Positions 1-6,015 of a stretch of 6,673 nt of DNA are shown here, piece after piece; within the stretch, counting starts at the first letter, position 1, and each line of letters starts with the position of its first letter. The stretch lies in NCBI GenBank assembly GCA_016287765.1, contig JAEEWS010000069.1:1-6673 (forward strand), given 5' to 3'. A model generated the notes under the pieces. The model was not told where the DNA came from. It searched no databases and saw nothing but the letters and a program-made list of their open reading frames with translations. Origin of the DNA: Lachnospiraceae bacterium (GTDB lineage Bacteria; Bacillota_A; Clostridia; Lachnospirales; Lachnospiraceae). Made by a program: the position numbers and the translations under genes.

Positions 1-2
1 AG

Positions 3-287
3 GCTCAGGGACCTGAGCATACGGGCGACTTTAGGAAATACGAGAACACTACATACCATGGAGTATCCGTTGCGGCAATCCTTGATACCTATAACTCTGC
101 AATGGTGCAGGAAAATCCTCTTTTCTCAGGCGAGATGAATTACCTTGCAAATAAGATGCTTTCACTCGGAGTAAAGGACATCAAGCAGCCATTCCCGGAG
201 GAAACAGTCATACTTGACGGTGAGGACATCACAGCTCAGGTGAAGGAAGCATGGGATTTCCTTGTGGAACATGCTTTTGTGATGTGA
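3..287 (+). CDS. C-terminal part of an unidentified protein (5' end outside window)
   Basis: The reading frame is open from the first bases of the window to a TGA at 285-287, giving at least 94 residues. It continues well upstream of the first internal ATG (102), so this is the tail of a longer gene and not a 61-residue protein. The visible part is soluble and acidic, with no membrane segment, signal or cysteine. It contains a GDFRKYENTTYHG stretch (residues 8-20 of the visible part), then probable helices around NPLFSGEMNYLANKMLSLG and a C-terminal helix VKEAWDFLVEHAF. I do not recognise the family and assign no function. The next gene starts 15 bases after the stop, which suggests cotranscription. 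Confidence 0.7.
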   Translation, partial: AQGPEHTGDFRKYENTTYHGVSVAAILDTYNSAMVQENPLFSGEMNYLANKMLSLGVKDIKQPFPEETVILDGEDITAQVKEAWDFLVEHAFVM

Positions 288-302
288 GGCGAAGGTGATA
301 AG

Positions 303-752
303 ATGACGATTCTAAATCAACTCGAAAAAGTAATGAGTGATATGTATGCGTTCTGTAACAAGATGTATGAAGCTATTGGAAAGACTGGTAAAGATTCACA
401 GATAGCTGATCTTGTGACACAGGCAGACAGCATGGATGAAAAGTTTGTGGCTGAACAGATAGTCCGGGCAAGAAATTCCATGGATGAAACTTACAGGCTG
501 ATAGAGTATATGAATCTGCCGGTACTGCTTGATGGACACCTGAAAAAAGAGATTGATGGCACATATTCATTATGCGGGAAGAAAATAACGCAAAGAGTGG
601 GGATAGAATACGTTCATGAGGGACGGTGGAAGATCGGACTCATTCAGAAAGCCGTGGGTAAGGATGAATACAGCATAGTAGACGAGGGTATTAAAGAAAC
701 AGAGATTTCCCTGGAAAACTTACGTGTCAGAACACGAGAAAAAATACAGTAG
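303..752 (+). CDS. DUF5348-like small protein
   Basis: This 149-residue soluble protein has two parts. Residues 1-72 are helical and charged, with repeated Met/Asp/Glu-rich segments. Residues 75-146 resemble DUF5348: a short beta-rich module that opens LLDGHLKKEIDGTYSLCGKKI, has a conserved Trp in EGRWKIGLI (about 106-114) and ends LENLRVR (138-143). DUF5348 proteins have no established function and are frequent in integrative and conjugative elements of Firmicutes; that comes from family knowledge. The start at 303 is supported by AGGTGAT just upstream, which pairs with the 16S rRNA tail beyond the usual GGAGG core. The stop TAG overlaps the ribosome site of the following lipoprotein gene, so the two are probably cotranscribed. 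The family call is by eye and moderate. Confidence 0.62.
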   Translation: MTILNQLEKVMSDMYAFCNKMYEAIGKTGKDSQIADLVTQADSMDEKFVAEQIVRARNSMDETYRLIEYMNLPVLLDGHLKKEIDGTYSLCGKKITQRVGIEYVHEGRWKIGLIQKAVGKDEYSIVDEGIKETEISLENLRVRTREKIQ

Positions 753-766
753 GGAGGACGGTTTGA

Positions 767-1267
767 ATGAAAATGAAGAAAGTATGTATGGCAGCATTGA
801 TCGTAAGCCTATTGCTTGCGGGATGCGGACAGTCAGGAACATCCGGACAGACTGCATCTTCCGGACAGGATATACCTGCCGTGGAAAGCAGTGCTGAGAA
901 TCAGAGTGATTCGGATGCTCAGACAGAGCCGCAGAGTTTGACAGGCGCAACAGAAGAAGCCGCAGAAGAGGCAAAAACGACGGAAGAAACAACGGTAGCT
1001 GCTGATACAGTTACGGAAATAACCGGGTATCCGGCATTTGATTTTACAAAAAAGACTGTAACACTTAACAGCGGTTATGAAATGCCAATCTTAGGGCTTG
1101 GAATGTTTTCGCTCTCCGACAGTGAAGCGGAAAACTCCACCTACTGGGCATTAAAGGCGGGATTCAGGCTTATTGATGCGGAAGGCCTCGCCATAAACGG
1201 AGACAATGCAGCAAACTGTGATAAAGAAGTAGAAAAATGGCTTGAAAATATAGGCTTAAAGGGATGA
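767..1267 (+). CDS. Chimeric lipoprotein: truncated aldo/keto reductase start joined to a flavodoxin-like end
   Basis: Residues 1-20 form a lipoprotein signal peptide: basic start MKMKK, hydrophobic core, and lipobox LAGC with Cys20 as the predicted lipidation site, so the product should be anchored outside the membrane. Residues 21-85 are a low-complexity Ser/Gly/Thr/Glu linker. Residues about 95-137 match the beginning of an aldo/keto reductase: TVTLNSGYEMPILGLGMFSL, then ALKAGFRLID. The family normally continues with T-A and a catalytic Tyr, but here residues 138-166 read AEGLAINGDNAAN, then EVEKWLENIGL, and end. That tail resembles the C-terminus of clostridial flavodoxins. The catalytic Tyr, Lys and His are all missing, so it cannot be a working reductase; an in-frame deletion between two neighbouring genes is inferred. 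Ribosome site AGGGAGG (751-757) supports the start at 767. It may be expressed but is probably a remnant. Confidence 0.72.
   Translation: MKMKKVCMAALIVSLLLAGCGQSGTSGQTASSGQDIPAVESSAENQSDSDAQTEPQSLTGATEEAAEEAKTTEETTVAADTVTEITGYPAFDFTKKTVTLNSGYEMPILGLGMFSLSDSEAENSTYWALKAGFRLIDAEGLAINGDNAANCDKEVEKWLENIGLKG
824..877 (+). repeat. Imperfect 18-base periodic repeat in the lipoprotein linker
   Basis: The 9-mer TSCGGACAG starts at 824 (as TGCGGACAG), 842 and 860 (both TCCGGACAG), with exactly 18 bases between starts. It encodes a Gly-Gln pair every six residues just after the lipidated cysteine. The bases between copies are not conserved. It probably arose by slippage in a linker under little constraint. 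Confidence 0.5.
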
Positions 1268-1273
1268 TTAACA

Positions 1274-1302
1274 TTGAAAAGTAAGGTCGCAGCTGATATT
1301 AT
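1274..1302 (+). promoter_or_regulatory. Predicted sigma-A promoter of the TetR/aldo-keto reductase operon
   Basis: A -35 box TTGAAA (1274-1279) is followed after 17 bases by a -10 box TATTAT (1297-1302). Both boxes match the vegetative consensus at five of six positions. Transcription would start near 1309, about 40 bases before the TetR start codon. No competing promoter of this quality is seen between the lipoprotein stop and the TetR gene. Confidence 0.62.
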
Positions 1303-1312
1303 GAAACCATAG

Positions 1313-1334
1313 TTGCTTAATGCGTATTAAGGAA
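1313..1334. promoter_or_regulatory. Palindrome, candidate TetR operator
   Basis: An inverted repeat with arms TTGCTTAAT and ATTAAGGAA surrounds a GCGT centre; eight of the nine arm positions pair. It lies directly downstream of the predicted transcription start (about 1309) and overlaps the start of the ribosome site GGAAGGAG. A repressor bound here would block its own transcription, the usual autoregulatory arrangement of TetR-family genes. Binding is inferred from symmetry and position only. Confidence 0.45.
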
Positions 1335-1348
1335 GGAGATATGAAGCT

Positions 1349-1918
1349 ATGATTTTGCAGGGAAACGAAGATTTAAGAGTAGTCAAAACGATAGAGGGTG
1401 TAAAGAGAGCTTTTGAGGAGCTGATCTGTGAGAAGGATTACGAAAAGATCACGGTAAAGGAGCTCTGCGACAGGGCGAGACTCAATAAGAAGACTTTTTA
1501 TCATTATTATGAGACCTTGGATGCACTCCTTGCTGAGCTCCAGATGGAATTATCGGCGGGATTCCTGGAGAGAATCAAGGATTATGAGCTTCCGAAGGAT
1601 CTTGATAAGGTAAACAGGGAATTCTTCCTGTTTTCGGCAGAACAGGGACTTGCATATGAGAAGATCACCTGCAGCGTTACCTATCATTCCATACGGGATG
1701 AGATGGTAGTAGATGTCAATGATGAAGGCTGGGGAAAGTCAAAGAAGTATCAGAATCTGTCGGAGTTTGAGAAGAAACTTCTGATGGGATTTGTAAACAA
1801 TGCAGTGCTGACTGCATACAGGCAGTGGGTGGAAGACGGAAAAGAAACGCCTCTTGAGGAAGTGATCGAGATGACGAACCGTATCGTCCTTGGAGGAGTT
1901 AACGGCTTCTTTAAATAA
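1349..1918 (+). CDS. TetR/AcrR-family transcriptional regulator
   Basis: This 189-residue protein has the family's usual size and layout. An N-terminal DNA-binding domain (about residues 10-58) contains the helix-turn-helix ITVKELCDRARLNKKTFYHYYE (34-55), with the characteristic TFYHYY recognition-helix end. The remaining alpha-helical domain (60-189) would bind ligand and dimerise; its sequence does not tell the ligand. The start at 1349 is 10 bases after GGAAGGAG (1331-1338). The ATG at 1341 is only 2 bases from that site and runs into a stop after three codons. A promoter and a palindrome precede the gene, suggesting autorepression. The aldo/keto reductase begins 19 bases after the stop and is the probable regulated target. 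The family assignment is firm; the target and effector are inferred. Confidence 0.93.
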   Translation: MILQGNEDLRVVKTIEGVKRAFEELICEKDYEKITVKELCDRARLNKKTFYHYYETLDALLAELQMELSAGFLERIKDYELPKDLDKVNREFFLFSAEQGLAYEKITCSVTYHSIRDEMVVDVNDEGWGKSKKYQNLSEFEKKLLMGFVNNAVLTAYRQWVEDGKETPLEEVIEMTNRIVLGGVNGFFK

Positions 1919-1937
1919 TGAAACGAGGTGACGCTTT

Positions 1938-2900
1938 TTGAAAAAAAGGATGTTAAGGGATATTGAGGTATCCGAAGTTGGAATGGGATGCATGGCTTTT
2001 TCTCATGGCTATGGTCAGATTCCTGAAGAGCAGTACAGTATAGAGGCGATCAGAAATGCTTATGAGCATGGCTGTACCTTCTTTGATACGGCCGAAGTGT
2101 ATAGCCCGAACCTGTCCGGCATTGGTCACAATGAACTGATCGTAGGTAAGGCACTAAAGGGATTCCGTGAAGAAGTCGTTCTGGCAACCAAGCTGATGCT
2201 TCATGGCTTCGGATTCGGGAGCGTGTATAAGACAATACGCTCCCATCTGGAAGGCTCTCTTGACAGACTACAGACGGATTATGTAGATATCTACTATCTG
2301 CACAGGATGAGCGGGGTGCCGGTTGAAAAGGTTGCGGAAGCCATGGGAAAGCTCATGGATGACGGACTGATCAGAGGCTGGGGACTTTCGCAGGTGGATG
2401 TGGATGTGATCGACAGTGCGCAGAGTGTGACACCGCTGGCAGCGATCCAGAATATCTACTCAATGGTAGAGCGTGATTGCGAATCCGGGGTAATACCATA
2501 CTGTATGGAGAACAACATCGGCTTTGTTCCTTTTTCACCGATCGCAAGTGGTCTTCTTTCCGGAAAGATCACACCGCAGACCCGGTTTGAAAAGCATGAC
2601 GACGTGAGAAACTGGGTACCGCAGCTTTCAAGGAGAAATATCGAAGGCAATCAGCCCATCGTGGAGATGCTTAAGAACTTTGCAGAGAAGAAAAATGCAA
2701 CTCCGGCACAGATATCCCTGGCGTGGATGCTGCACAAGTATCCCAATGTGGTACCGATCCCGGGATCTAAGAATAAAGAGCGTATCATTGAGAATCTCGA
2801 TTCTGCTAATGTGGAGCTTACCGATGCAGAGTTTACCGAGCTTGAAGAAGCACTTAGCGGTTTGAAAGTATACGGTCACAGAGGACTCGGCGGATTTTAG
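1938..2900 (+). CDS. Aldo/keto reductase (NAD(P)H-dependent oxidoreductase)
   Basis: This is a complete 320-residue cytoplasmic TIM-barrel reductase. The catalytic tetrad is visible: Asp50 and Tyr55 in FFDTAEVYSP, Lys85 in LATKL, and His122 in IYYLHR. The coenzyme-binding C-terminal part is also present: IQNIYSMVERD (170-180), FSPIASGLLSGK (199-210) and the phosphate-binding segment PIPGSKNKERIIENL (273-287). Such enzymes interconvert aldehydes or ketones with alcohols using NAD(P)H; the sequence does not give the substrate. The start is TTG at 1938, because GAGGTGA (1925-1931) lies 6 bases before it, whereas the next ATG (1950) would be 18 bases away. It follows the TetR gene in the same transcript. 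It is a different subtype from the truncated reductase in the lipoprotein, so the two are not a recent duplication. Confidence 0.95.
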   Translation: MKKRMLRDIEVSEVGMGCMAFSHGYGQIPEEQYSIEAIRNAYEHGCTFFDTAEVYSPNLSGIGHNELIVGKALKGFREEVVLATKLMLHGFGFGSVYKTIRSHLEGSLDRLQTDYVDIYYLHRMSGVPVEKVAEAMGKLMDDGLIRGWGLSQVDVDVIDSAQSVTPLAAIQNIYSMVERDCESGVIPYCMENNIGFVPFSPIASGLLSGKITPQTRFEKHDDVRNWVPQLSRRNIEGNQPIVEMLKNFAEKKNATPAQISLAWMLHKYPNVVPIPGSKNKERIIENLDSANVELTDAEFTELEEALSGLKVYGHRGLGGF

Positions 2901-2978
2901 GGAGGATCTAAAAGAAGCCGTAACAATGTTTGAATAACGAGAGAGCGAGTTATATCGGAAGATAATTGTACGAAGGGC

Positions 2979-3503
2979 TTAGCCAAAGAGTATATTTTTA
3001 AGCGAATCCGGCATGGAGTCAAACATCATTTTAACAGCGGTTTCCGCAGGGGTGATGTTATCATTAAGGAGCCATTCTCGGGTCATTCCGAGCGTGCCAT
3101 AGCAATATAACCGTATTGAAAACAGAGTCTGGGTATCGAGAGTATCGGTGCCCAGCTTTTCTTTTGCAAGACGCGTATAGCGTTCAACAAAGTATTCAAG
3201 CATATAAGCCCACATAGGAGCCTGGGAATTGTCTTCGTAGGCGCGTTTGTAGAAGATGAAATCCTGTTTCATATGGTTCATGCTCTGCGCAGCGGATTCA
3301 ATGGATATCACATCCGTTTTGTAAGCTGACTGGAAAAATATCCAGGCGACAAGCTCATATTTGTCCTGGAAATGATAATAAAAGGTAGAGCGTTCGATCT
3401 CAGCCGCTTCACAGATCTCCGTGATGCGGATTTTTTCGATGGATTTATGCTTCATCAATTCCTTCATCTTGTCTGCAATCCAGATTTTGGTTCGTTCAGC
3501 CAT
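2979..3503 (-). CDS. TetR/AcrR-family transcriptional regulator, divergent from the nitroreductase operon
   Basis: This is a 174-residue regulator when started at the ATG complementary to 3501-3503. That start is preceded by GGAGGGG and gives the typical family beginning MAERTKIWIADKMKELM. The frame stays open 17 codons further (to 3554), but those codons would cover the leader, the palindrome and the region next to the -10 box, so the longer form is unlikely. The helix-turn-helix is at about residues 27-46, with ITEICEAAEIERSTFYYHFQ, a classic TetR recognition helix. The C-terminal helical domain (50-174) is rich in aromatic residues (FIFYKRAYE, MLEYFVERYTRL) and could bind a hydrophobic ligand. 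The gene is convergent with the aldo/keto reductase and divergent from the nitroreductase operon, its most likely target. Confidence 0.92.
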   Translation of the reverse strand: MAERTKIWIADKMKELMKHKSIEKIRITEICEAAEIERSTFYYHFQDKYELVAWIFFQSAYKTDVISIESAAQSMNHMKQDFIFYKRAYEDNSQAPMWAYMLEYFVERYTRLAKEKLGTDTLDTQTLFSIRLYCYGTLGMTREWLLNDNITPAETAVKMMFDSMPDSLKNILFG

Positions 3504-3516
3504 GACCCCTCCACTG

Positions 3517-3544
3517 TTACTACAATATATTAAATATGTAGCAA
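3517..3544. promoter_or_regulatory. Inverted repeat, candidate operator of the minus-strand TetR regulator
   Basis: Arms TTACTACA (3517-3524) and TGTAGCAA (3537-3544) pair at seven of eight positions across a 12-base AT-rich centre. The repeat lies just downstream of the predicted minus-strand transcription start (about 3549) and upstream of the ribosome site, so bound repressor would block the regulator's own transcription. A second, weaker pair (ATGT and ACAT) overlaps on its right side. Function is inferred from position and symmetry. Confidence 0.42.
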
Positions 3545-3555
3545 AATACAACATA

Positions 3556-3584
3556 ATTATAACTGTGTAGCTTTATTGAATCAA
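3556..3584 (-). promoter_or_regulatory. Predicted promoter of the minus-strand TetR gene
   Basis: Read on the minus strand, -35 TTGATT (complement of 3579-3584) is followed by exactly 17 bases and a perfect -10 TATAAT (complement of 3556-3561). This is the best promoter match in the window. Its -35 lies inside the palindrome TTGAATCAA (3576-3584), so it overlaps the -35 of the opposing promoter. Confidence 0.7.
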
Positions 3585-3605
3585 GAGTATATGCGAAAAT
3601 ACGAT
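3576..3605 (+). promoter_or_regulatory. Possible promoter of the nitroreductase operon
   Basis: A -35-like TTGAAT (3576-3581) and a -10-like TACGAT (3600-3605) are 18 bases apart. Each box matches consensus at only four of six positions, so the promoter would be weak or activator-dependent. Transcription would start near 3612, about 23 bases before the nitroreductase start codon. No better candidate was found between the divergent genes. Confidence 0.35.
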
Positions 3606-3634
3606 CATAGATAGTAAAGCACGGAGGTATTGAG

Positions 3635-4159
3635 ATGGACTTTTTAACACTCGCGAAAGAAAGATATTCTGAAAGATTTTTTGACAGCCGTCCGGTGGAA
3701 CAGGAAAAACTGGACAGGATACTTGAAGCGGGACGGGTCGTTCCAACTGCCTGCAATTACCAGCCGCAGAAGTTTTACCTGATCAGAAGCAAAGATGGAC
3801 TTGAAAAGCTGAAGACTGTAACACATTTCCATTACAATGTTCCTCTTATGATCCTGGTCTGCTACGATGCCCGGGAGGTATGGACAAACCCCGGAGATCA
3901 GTACTACAGGAATTACAACTCCGGCGAGCAGGATGCCAGCATAGCGGCAACCACAATGATGTACGAGGCAGAGGAACTTGGGGTGCATACCATATGGATC
4001 AGGGGCTTTGATTCAAAGACGGTAGTTGATACATATGGTCTTCCCGATCATATGATCCCCGTGATGATGCTGGGGCTTGGCTATCCGAATGAAAAGGCTA
4101 AGGCAAATGCCTGGCACTATAAAAGAAAACCAATAGAAGATTTCGTATTTGAACTGTAA
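3635..4159 (+). CDS. Nitroreductase-family FMN oxidoreductase
   Basis: This 174-residue protein is a short, complete member of the nitroreductase family: dimeric FMN enzymes that use NAD(P)H to reduce nitro groups, quinones or enones. FMN-contact motifs are visible. ERYSERFF (9-16) carries the conserved Arg-x-Ser-x-Arg, VVPTACNYQPQKFYLI (35-50) is the segment usually written APSxxNxQPW, the helix DASIAATTMMYEAEELGVHT spans 100-119, and GLGYP (147-151) closes the domain. There is no signal peptide, so it is cytoplasmic. GGAGG (3623-3627) sits 7 bases before the start. It is the first gene of a four-gene operon with a flavoprotein of the nitronate monooxygenase group next, and a TetR gene diverges from it. 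The family is clear; the substrate is not determinable here. Confidence 0.94.
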   Translation: MDFLTLAKERYSERFFDSRPVEQEKLDRILEAGRVVPTACNYQPQKFYLIRSKDGLEKLKTVTHFHYNVPLMILVCYDAREVWTNPGDQYYRNYNSGEQDASIAATTMMYEAEELGVHTIWIRGFDSKTVVDTYGLPDHMIPVMMLGLGYPNEKAKANAWHYKRKPIEDFVFEL

Positions 4160-4176
4160 AGAATGGAGGTATTCAG

Positions 4177-5127
4177 ATGAACAGAGTGTGTGAGATTTTA
4201 GGAATTACAAAACCGGTGATCCAGGCACCGATGGCATGGATCACATCCCCTGAACTGGTCGCTGCCGTATCGAATGCCGGAGGGCTTGGTGTACTCGGAA
4301 CCAGTGCCGGCTCTACGGAAATGGTAACAACGGTGGAGGAGACTGTGGAAGAAATGAGAAAGGCAATCCACAGGACGCGGGAACTGACTGATAAGCCTTT
4401 TGGCATTAATGTGTTCCCTTCTGATATGGATCCTTATGGCTTCTCCAAGGCGATGATCGAACTTGCCAAAGAGGAGGGCGTAAAGGTACTTGTAGCCGTT
4501 GGAAGCATTGCACCCGATGAGTACAGACAGTGGAAAAAGGATGGTTTTATAATCATCGCAAGAGAATCGAATCCGAGTGTGCGTGGCGCAATCGAGGCGG
4601 AAAAAGGCGGTGCGGATATTATAGTTGCGACTGGATGCGATGAGGGCGGATGCATGCCTTCTCTCACAACAGGTACAACAGCTGCAACGGCCCTTCTTTC
4701 AGAATATGTTTCCATCCCTGTGCTTGCTGCAGGCGGGATCGTAAATGAAAAAATGGCGAGAGCTGCAAAAGTGGTCGGAGCGGAAGGCGTCTTCGTTGGC
4801 ACACGTTTTATCCTTTCGAAAGAATGCCGTGCCGCAGACAATGTGAAGAAGGATATCATGGACACGCATCCGGATGATTTTCTGGTTTATACTCAGCAGG
4901 ACGGCTTTGCCCGCTGGCGCACAACGCCGCACAAGTATGGCAAGGAAGGTGTTGAGGCGAACAAACGCGGTGACATGAATCCTCCGCAGGGCAGCTTCTT
5001 CTATGGCATGTATAAGGGAGATCTGGATGCAGGAGTCAATACGGTAAATAACCTCACCGGTCTGATAAAGAGTATCGATGCCTGTGAAGATATCGTAAAT
5101 GAACTTGCCGCACCGTTTGCGGAGTAA
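4177..5127 (+). CDS. Nitronate monooxygenase/FabK-like FMN-dependent TIM-barrel oxidoreductase
   Basis: This 316-residue cytoplasmic flavoprotein has the family layout: IQAPMAWITSPELVAAVSNAGGLG (15-38) at the N-terminus, FGINVF (75-80), then GCDEGGCMPS (153-162), PVLAAGGI (181-188) and GVFVGTRF (204-211), the last two being FMN phosphate-binding loops. Relatives either oxidise alkyl nitronates, reduce quinones, or reduce enoyl-ACP in fatty acid synthesis (FabK). In characterised members the central loop reads EAGGH and its His is catalytic; here that position is Cys159, so neither textbook activity can be assumed. It begins 17 bases after the nitroreductase stop, with GGAGG 7 bases before the start and a leader nearly identical to that of the nitroreductase. 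The pairing suggests shared substrates, perhaps nitro compounds or quinones; that is inference. Confidence 0.9.
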   Translation: MNRVCEILGITKPVIQAPMAWITSPELVAAVSNAGGLGVLGTSAGSTEMVTTVEETVEEMRKAIHRTRELTDKPFGINVFPSDMDPYGFSKAMIELAKEEGVKVLVAVGSIAPDEYRQWKKDGFIIIARESNPSVRGAIEAEKGGADIIVATGCDEGGCMPSLTTGTTAATALLSEYVSIPVLAAGGIVNEKMARAAKVVGAEGVFVGTRFILSKECRAADNVKKDIMDTHPDDFLVYTQQDGFARWRTTPHKYGKEGVEANKRGDMNPPQGSFFYGMYKGDLDAGVNTVNNLTGLIKSIDACEDIVNELAAPFAE

Positions 5128-5136
5128 GGAGGCTTT

Positions 5137-6015
5137 ATGCATTTTACAGGAACCGTATACAGAAATCCCTACTGGCCTACATGGCCGCTTTTAGAGATAA
5201 CGCAAGGGTGTACGCATAATAAGTGCAAATTCTGCACGATGTATAAAGATGTCCCGTTTAAGATGTCTCCTATGGAGTGGATCGAAGAGGACCTTAAGGA
5301 ACTTGCGGAAACGGATCCGAACGCAAAGACGATCCAGCTTCTTTCAGCGAATCCCCTTTGCATGACCTATGACAAACTCATGCCCATCTTAGAGATGATC
5401 AATAAGTATCTCCCGAAGATGGAGTACATATATGCATGTACCAGGGTGACGGATATAAAGAATAAGACTGTGGAACAGCTTAAGTCGCTTAAGGAACTGG
5501 GACTCCGTGAAATATCGCTTGGGTCGGAAAGCGGTGACGACTGGACTCTTGACCGCATCAATAAGAAGTGCAGCGCGGCAGATATTACCGAGCAGTGCGC
5601 AAAGCTCACGGAAGCAGGGATCGACTTCTGGCTTTGTTTCCTAAATGGCGTTGCCGGGAAGGAACACAGCATGGATCATGCCATTCACTCGGCGGAGCTT
5701 TTCAGCAAATGTAAACCGATCCTTGTCGGAACCGGCGGATTGACGCTGTTCCCGGGAACTCCGTTACTGGAGGAAGCAGAGCGTGGTGAGTTTACTCCGC
5801 TCACGGAGAAGGAGATGCTGATCGAATTAAAGGTCTTCGTAGAACATCTGACCTGTGACTGCTATTTCAATACCCACCATACCTCCGGTATTCACCTGTC
5901 CGGCCCGGATTTCTTAAAAAGAAAGGCTAAGATCATCAAGGCACTGGAGCAAGAGATCGAGCATGGGGATATGGACAGACTTGCTGCGATCCGTAAGAAT
6001 AAGAGGTCGTTATGA
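5137..6015 (+). CDS. Radical SAM protein with CX4CX2C cluster motif
   Basis: This 292-residue protein belongs to the radical SAM superfamily, which uses a 4Fe-4S cluster to split S-adenosylmethionine and start radical chemistry. The cluster cysteines are Cys25, Cys30 and Cys33 in ITQGCTHNKCKFCTMYK; the first gap is four residues and not the usual three. Other landmarks are the TVYRNPYWP start, ISLGSESGDD (126-135) for SAM binding, and GTGGLTLFPGTPLLEEA (198-214), typical of a widespread uncharacterised subfamily in anaerobes whose members read GCSHNKCxFCxMY. There is no B12-binding domain or obvious extra-cluster domain. AAGGAGG (5126-5132) overlaps the preceding stop codon and lies 4 bases before the ATG, so translation is probably coupled. 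Its stop overlaps the start of the DUF3795 gene. The reaction is unknown. Confidence 0.92.
   Translation: MHFTGTVYRNPYWPTWPLLEITQGCTHNKCKFCTMYKDVPFKMSPMEWIEEDLKELAETDPNAKTIQLLSANPLCMTYDKLMPILEMINKYLPKMEYIYACTRVTDIKNKTVEQLKSLKELGLREISLGSESGDDWTLDRINKKCSAADITEQCAKLTEAGIDFWLCFLNGVAGKEHSMDHAIHSAELFSKCKPILVGTGGLTLFPGTPLLEEAERGEFTPLTEKEMLIELKVFVEHLTCDCYFNTHHTSGIHLSGPDFLKRKAKIIKALEQEIEHGDMDRLAAIRKNKRSL

Noticed and set aside
1341..1352. Three-codon reading frame (M-K-L-stop) just before the TetR start, overlapping it as ATGA
   Set aside because: Its ATG is only 2 bases from the GGAAGGAG core, too close for initiation; the same ribosome site fits the ATG at 1349 well.
2934..2953. ATAAC/GTTAT hairpin between the convergent genes as a two-way terminator
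   Set aside because: The stem is only 5 base pairs with a 10-base loop, and no T run follows on either strand.
2956..2965. The 10-mer CGGAAGATAA also found at 6640-6649
   Set aside because: The two copies lie in unrelated intergenic settings and only 10 bases match, which can occur by chance in a window of this size.
3504..3554. Longer version of the minus-strand TetR protein starting at 3554
   Set aside because: The extra 17 codons cover the leader and palindrome and begin at the -10 region, with no ribosome site; the ATG at 3503 has GGAGGGG and the normal family start.
4434..4865. Long open frame on the minus strand inside the nitronate monooxygenase-like gene
   Set aside because: It is opposite a well-conserved flavoprotein gene, has a biased composition typical of an antisense shadow, and no recognisable domain.
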